NCBI GenBank assembly: GCA_946221975.1
Contig: CAMIGT010000030.1
Span: 1 to 8,882 of the forward strand
Direction of reading: 5' to 3'
Source: an uncultured Blastococcus sp.
GTDB lineage: Bacteria; Actinomycetota; Actinomycetes; Mycobacteriales; Antricoccaceae
Length of the DNA stretch: 8,882 bases
Of this stretch, positions 5,318 to 8,882 are shown piece after piece. The notes beneath the pieces were generated by a model. That model was not told where the DNA came from, did no database searches, and worked only from the letters and a program-made list of their open reading frames with translations. The position numbers were made by a program, and so were the translations under genes. How positions within the stretch are numbered: the first letter of the stretch is position 1; every line of letters starts with the position of its first letter.

Positions 5318-6427
5318 GCGGTCGAGCCGGACCAGCACCTCGCAGTGGTCGGTCTGCGGAAACATGTCAAACAGCCGGGCCCGGGTGGCGGCGTACGACG
5401 GGAGTTTGGCGAGGTCGCGGCGCAGCGTCTGCGGGTTGCAGCTCGAGTAGAGCACCGCGTCGGGAGCACGAGCTTCGATGAAGCCGGTGAGCTCACCGAT
5501 GCCGCGGCGAGGCGGATTCACCACGACGGCGTCTGGCCGGGGCAGTGTGTCGGTGACCGTGGTTGCGTCGCCGACCCGGAACGTGATGCCCGAGCCGACC
5601 GCCAGTCCGGCTCGGGCATGCGCGACGGCATCGGCCGATAGCTCGATCCCGACGACGTCGCGCTGCGGAGCGTGCAGATGTCGGGCGAAGCCGCCGACCC
5701 CGCAGTACAGATCCCATAACGAACCGGCCGGCAGATCCTGCAGCCAGTCGGTGGCTTGGCGGTAGAGGCCGGCGGCCACGGCCGTGTTGGTCTGGAAGAA
5801 GCTCTGCGGCCCGAGCAGCAGAGTGTGACCATTAAGGCGCATCGGGAGTGCGGTCTGCTCGGTCAGCGCGATCTCGGTAGCGCCCTCAAGGACCGCCTTG
5901 TGCTCGGGGTGCAGGTTGACCGTCACGACGCGCAGCTGCGGGATTGCCTGTCGTAGCCGCGGCAGCCGCGAACGAAGCTTTGCCAACAATGCTTGCGATC
6001 GCAGCACGAAGCGCAGCATGAGCTCGCCGTCGGGGGAGTGGGTGAGGATCAGGTACTTCAGCTCACCACGTCGGGTCGGCACGTCGTACGGCGTGAGCTC
6101 TGCGTCGGCGATGAACTGGGCCAGGGGCGCGAACGTCGCTGACAGCCCGGGCTCATAAAGCCCACAGTCACGCAGGTCGATGCCGACGCCGTTGCGACCG
6201 AGGATCCCGAGGGTCGGCGCTGCGGCCGTGCCGCCGACGACGAGCTTGGCCTTGTTGCGGAAGTGCGACTCGCGGCTGGCGAATGGCGCGGTCCACGCGC
6301 CACCGGGCACCAGATCGGCCAAGATCGCCTGCGCCTGCTGGTGTTTGTCGGCCAACTGCGCGGCGTACGGCGTACCCATGAGCGTGCAGGAGCGGCAGCT
6401 GGCGGCGTCGAAGTAGTTGCACTGCAC
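5312..6427 (-). CDS. rlmC: 23S rRNA (uracil-747 C5)-methyltransferase
   Basis: Uses S-adenosylmethionine to methylate U747 of 23S rRNA to 5-methyluridine. The 371 residues match E. coli RlmC (RumB, about 375). The four cluster-ligand cysteines are present: Cys3, Cys11 and Cys14 in the N-terminal MQCNYFDAASCRSC, and Cys88 in LRDCGLY. The RNA-binding middle includes FRNKAKLVV (56-64) and RGELKYLILT (120-129). The methyltransferase domain shows QSFFQTN (208-214), DLYCGVGGFA (239-248) for SAM binding, NPPRRGIG (304-311), the catalytic nucleophile Cys330 in YSSCNPQT, and Glu363 in the closing HCEVL, the usual general base. The absence of an N-terminal TRAM domain separates it from RlmD; the start and end resemble RlmC rather than TrmA. 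The start is GTG with AAGGTGG upstream, 26 bases after the thioesterase stop. Confidence 0.93.
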   Translation of the reverse strand: MQCNYFDAASCRSCTLMGTPYAAQLADKHQQAQAILADLVPGGAWTAPFASRESHFRNKAKLVVGGTAAAPTLGILGRNGVGIDLRDCGLYEPGLSATFAPLAQFIADAELTPYDVPTRRGELKYLILTHSPDGELMLRFVLRSQALLAKLRSRLPRLRQAIPQLRVVTVNLHPEHKAVLEGATEIALTEQTALPMRLNGHTLLLGPQSFFQTNTAVAAGLYRQATDWLQDLPAGSLWDLYCGVGGFARHLHAPQRDVVGIELSADAVAHARAGLAVGSGITFRVGDATTVTDTLPRPDAVVVNPPRRGIGELTGFIEARAPDAVLYSSCNPQTLRRDLAKLPSYAATRARLFDMFPQTDHCEVLVRLDRT

Positions 6428-6453
6428 CGGCCCACCTTACGAGCCGGTGGCGG

Positions 6454-7266
6454 TTACTGCTGGCGGGGCAGCAGGGCGAGCTGGCGGCTTTGGGCGATCA
6501 GGTGGTCGGAGTCGTCCCACACCACGCCGTCTTCTTCGAGGAAGCCGCCGGTGACGAAGCGGGTGGTGAACTCACAGCGCATCCAGCCGCCTTGCGGTCG
6601 GGCCCGCACGTGTGCGGTGAGCTCGACGGTGGGCGTCCACGCGACAGGCAGCGCGGCGTTGAAAGCCGTCGGCGGGAACGCGTCGACGGCGAGCAGCAGG
6701 CCGAGCGTGTCGAGCGGCTCGTCGTCGAGCAGCCGGAACCAGCCGCGCACCTGCGCCCGGCCGTGCGGCGCGCCGGAGATGAACCCGACGTCGTCTGGGT
6801 GCATGCGCAGGTCGATGTTGTTCATCATCGGCGGCGGGAACCCGGAGGTGCCCTCGACGCGGATGCAGTCGTCGGGCGCGGGGAGCTCCGGGGGAGCGCC
6901 TTCGACCCGTTCCACCGTGGTGGCGCGAGCGCTGAGGTCGCCGAACGTGCCGGTCGCGTGCAGCAGCATCTTCTCGCCGCGGGACATGCCACCGGTCACG
7001 GTGGTAAACGTCTTGCCCGCCTTGAGCACGGTCGCGTCGATCTCGACCGGTCCCGGCGTACCGGGTGACAGATAGTGCGCGGTGACCGACACGGCGTCGG
7101 GTTTGCCGCTCGCGTCGCGCAGCGCGCGGGCAAGGGTCGCCAGCAGGTAACCCCCGTTGGCGTTGCCGGCGATGTCCCATCCTTCGGCGAGCTGCGCCGA
7201 GTAGCGACCGTCGCTTTCGGGTTGTACGGCGGTGGCGACGGCGAAGCGGCCGGCAGGTTCGGGCAT
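6454..7266 (-). CDS. TesB-like acyl-CoA thioesterase, double hotdog
   Basis: Predicted to hydrolyse acyl-CoA to free acid and CoA in the cytoplasm. The 270 residues fit the two-hotdog TesB/acyl-CoA thioesterase II group. The first hotdog has a W-x7-GGYLLA element (Trp30, 38-43), equivalent to the usual W...GG entry, and VTAHYLSPGTPGPVEI (61-76). The second hotdog contains LLAVDAFPP (191-199), whose Asp195 is the likely counterpart of the TesB catalytic Asp. TPTVELTAHV (211-220) and AQSRQLALLP (258-267) supply the probable Thr (213) and Gln (262). These alignments were made by eye. It differs from E. coli TesB enough that substrate chain length cannot be predicted. The start ATG lies 9 bases after the peroxidase stop and its ribosome-binding site is poor, suggesting coupling to the upstream gene. 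Confidence 0.88.
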   Translation of the reverse strand: MPEPAGRFAVATAVQPESDGRYSAQLAEGWDIAGNANGGYLLATLARALRDASGKPDAVSVTAHYLSPGTPGPVEIDATVLKAGKTFTTVTGGMSRGEKMLLHATGTFGDLSARATTVERVEGAPPELPAPDDCIRVEGTSGFPPPMMNNIDLRMHPDDVGFISGAPHGRAQVRGWFRLLDDEPLDTLGLLLAVDAFPPTAFNAALPVAWTPTVELTAHVRARPQGGWMRCEFTTRFVTGGFLEEDGVVWDDSDHLIAQSRQLALLPRQQ

Positions 7267-7275
7267 GCGCCCATC

Positions 7276-7758
7276 TTAGGAGGCGAGCGCCGCCTCGATG
7301 TCACCGGCGATCTTCGCCGGCTTTGTCGACGGGCCGAAGCGGTCGATGACCTGGCCGTCACGTCCGATGAGGAACTTGGTGAAGTTCCACTTGATCCGAT
7401 CGCCGAGCACCCCGCCCTTCTGGTCGCGCAGCCATCGGTACAGCGGATGAGCGTCGTCACCGTTGACCTCGATCTTGGCGAACATCGGGAAGCTCACGCC
7501 GTAGTTGGCCTGGCAGAAACCGGCGATCTCCGACTCGTCTCCCGGCTCTTGGTGCCCGAACTGGTCGCACGGAAACCCGAGCACGACGAGCCCTTTGTCG
7601 CCGTACTTCTCCCACAGCTGCTGCAAGCCCTCGTACTGCGGGGTGAAGCCGCACTTGGATGCCGTGTTGACGACGAGCGCGACCTTTCCGTCGTACGCCG
7701 ACAGCGACTGGTCCTGCCCGTCGATCGTGGTGGCCTGGAACTCGTGCAATGACGTCAT
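7276..7758 (-). CDS. Glutathione peroxidase family, thioredoxin-dependent 2-Cys type
   Basis: Reduces hydrogen peroxide or organic hydroperoxides; the family in bacteria usually uses thioredoxin rather than glutathione. The 160 residues are typical of the small bacterial enzymes (BtuE/BsaA-like). The catalytic tetrad is complete: Cys36 in NTASKCGFTPQY, Gln70 in FPCDQFGHQEP, and Trp124-Asn125 in KWNFTKFLI. Cys64 is the common middle cysteine. Cys82 in FCQANYGVSFPMF lies where the resolving cysteine sits in plant and bacterial thioredoxin-dependent members, so a Cys36-Cys82 disulfide cycle is likely. There is no signal peptide, so it is cytoplasmic. AAGGA lies 5 bases before the ATG. It follows the MaoC gene by 37 bases and precedes the thioesterase by 9, so co-transcription is likely. 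Confidence 0.95.
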   Translation of the reverse strand: MTSLHEFQATTIDGQDQSLSAYDGKVALVVNTASKCGFTPQYEGLQQLWEKYGDKGLVVLGFPCDQFGHQEPGDESEIAGFCQANYGVSFPMFAKIEVNGDDAHPLYRWLRDQKGGVLGDRIKWNFTKFLIGRDGQVIDRFGPSTKPAKIAGDIEAALAS

Positions 7759-7795
7759 GGGAGTCCTTCGTAGCCCGCGCCGCAGCGGATGGCCG

Positions 7796-8848
7796 TCAGC
7801 GGCGCGGCATCAGCACGGTGTAGTCGAAGTCGAGTACGACGGACGGGTCGTACTTGCCGTCCTCGCCGTTGAGCGGGAACTCAGCGCCGTTGCGGTCCTT
7901 GGTCGCCACGGTGCGAAGCCGCAGGGCGCCCACGTCCGAACGGTCGGGAATCTCCAGCCGCTCCAGGACCTCCGACCAGGCGTAGATCGTGTTGCCGGCG
8001 AAGGTCGGGTTGGTGTGGCTTCCGCCGTTGATCGCCGCGACCCACTGGGCGTTAGCCAGACCGTTGAACGACAGAGCGCGCGCCAGGCTGATGATGTTGC
8101 CACCGTAGATGAGCCGGCGACCGTTGCGCCCCTGTCCCTCGACGTGCTGGTTGAAGTGGACCTTGGCGGTGTTCTGATAAAGCCGCGTGGCGATCATGTG
8201 CTCGGCCTCTTCGATGGTCATCCCATCGACGTGGTCGATCTTCTCGCCAACTTCGTAGTCATCCCACAGGAAGGGCGACCCGGCGAGCGTCGTGTCGTAG
8301 GAGCCGGTCCCGTCGAAGGGGACACGCAGATCCTCGACCGCGACGGCGCCGGGGAGCTCGGGGATCACCGTGTCCGGGGCGGCGGCGTCCTGGTCGCGCT
8401 TGTTGACCATGACCCACCGGACGTACTCCACGACCGTCTCGCCGCGCTGGTTCTGGCCCGTCGTACGAACGTAGACGACGCCGGTCTTGCCGTTGCTGTT
8501 TTGCTTCAGGCCGATGACCTCGGACGTTGCGCTGAGGGTGTCGCCCGGGTAGACCGGCACGCCGAAGCGCCCTCCTGCGTACCCGAGGTTGGCGACGGCG
8601 TTGAGCGATATGTCCGGCACGGTCTTGCCGAACACGATGTGGAAGACGAGCAGTGGATCGACCGGCATCGCTTGCATCCCAAGGGATTCGGCGAAGCTGG
8701 CGCCGGACGTGAGCGCGAACCGGGAGCCGTAAAGGGCGGTGTAGAGCGCGATGTCGCCGTCGCTGACGGTGCGTGGCGTGGCGTGCACGATCTGCTGGCC
8801 GACGGTGAAGCCTTCGAAGTAGTTGCCCGGCTGGGTCTTGCTCGTCAT
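7796..8848 (-). CDS. MaoC family dehydratase, mesaconyl-CoA (2-methylfumaryl-CoA) hydratase-like
   Basis: Probable hydratase interconverting mesaconyl-C1-CoA and beta-methylmalyl-CoA, a step of the ethylmalonyl-CoA pathway for acetate assimilation. The 350 residues and double-hotdog layout fit this enzyme. Recalled family phrases include HATPRTVSDGD (22-32), FHIVFGKTVPDISLNAVANL (69-88), YPGDTLSATSEVIGLKQNSN (99-118) and EYVRWVMVNKRD (141-152), which closely resemble the characterised proteobacterial mesaconyl-CoA hydratase. The second hotdog (about 190-350) has the hydratase-type segment YQNTAKVHFNQHVEGQGRNG (223-242), with Asn and His as candidate catalytic residues, then RLIYGGNIISLARALSFNG (244-262). 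No other pathway gene (ccr, ecm, mcd, mcl) is visible; the region upstream at the window's right edge is the place to look. A generic MaoC acyl-CoA hydratase is the alternative. GAGGG lies 1 base before the ATG. Confidence 0.85.
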   Translation of the reverse strand: MTSKTQPGNYFEGFTVGQQIVHATPRTVSDGDIALYTALYGSRFALTSGASFAESLGMQAMPVDPLLVFHIVFGKTVPDISLNAVANLGYAGGRFGVPVYPGDTLSATSEVIGLKQNSNGKTGVVYVRTTGQNQRGETVVEYVRWVMVNKRDQDAAAPDTVIPELPGAVAVEDLRVPFDGTGSYDTTLAGSPFLWDDYEVGEKIDHVDGMTIEEAEHMIATRLYQNTAKVHFNQHVEGQGRNGRRLIYGGNIISLARALSFNGLANAQWVAAINGGSHTNPTFAGNTIYAWSEVLERLEIPDRSDVGALRLRTVATKDRNGAEFPLNGEDGKYDPSVVLDFDYTVLMPRR

Positions 8849-8856
8849 GCCCTCAC

Positions 8857-8862
8857 GTTATC
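8857..8862 (-). promoter_or_regulatory. Possible -10 box for the MaoC gene
   Basis: On the minus strand GATAAC lies 8 bases before the ATG start, so a transcript from it would begin at or next to the start codon (leaderless). The -35 region would fall beyond the window edge, so it cannot be tested here. CGTGAG is also repeated in direct orientation 17 bp apart (complements of 8852-8857 and 8869-8874). Weak evidence. Confidence 0.2.
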
Positions 8863-8882
8863 CGCCAGCTCACGACACCCCG

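Noticed and set aside
6263..7752. Several plus-strand open frames of 190-270 codons opposite the thioesterase and peroxidase
   Set aside because: Each is antisense to a gene with recognisable family motifs and has the Arg/Val/Gly- or Ser/Pro-rich composition of shadow frames.

Overview
This looks like ordinary chromosome from a high-GC Gram-positive bacterium (Actinomycetota). The DNA is GC-rich (I estimate about two thirds, not counted), GTG and TTG starts are common, hairpin terminators lack T-runs, and protein families fit this phylum. The genus cannot be named from this sequence alone. No mobile element, CRISPR array, tRNA, rRNA or phage gene was seen.

Layout. The left edge holds most of glmS (minus strand, 3' end cut off by the window), which makes glucosamine-6-phosphate for cell-wall synthesis. 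A 192-base divergent region separates it from a secreted chymotrypsin-fold serine protease on the plus strand. That region carries four perfectly phased 21-bp tandem repeats and, nearer the protease, a cluster of overlapping inverted repeats. The protease ends at a strong symmetric hairpin that faces a run of eight minus-strand genes filling the rest of the window.

The minus-strand run, in transcription order (right to left), is: a mesaconyl-CoA (2-methylfumaryl-CoA) hydratase-like MaoC protein; a thioredoxin-type glutathione peroxidase; a TesB-like acyl-CoA thioesterase; the 23S rRNA U747 methyltransferase RlmC; a small acidic, probably partly disordered protein of unknown function; a cation diffusion facilitator; and the two subunits of a 3-oxoadipate/3-oxoacid CoA-transferase. 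Gaps are 2 to 66 bases. The pcaI-pcaJ pair is surely co-transcribed. The 66-base gap before pcaI holds a clean 25-bp hyphenated palindrome, so the transferase pair may have its own regulated promoter.

Together, three of the eight genes act on acyl-CoA or dicarboxylyl-CoA compounds, while the rest are housekeeping or stress functions. No clearly new system is evident. The most interesting points are the 21-bp repeat array, the protease start (a perfect ribosome-binding site and signal peptide begin at ATA rather than ATG), the predicted propeptide-free protease, and the palindrome upstream of pcaI.
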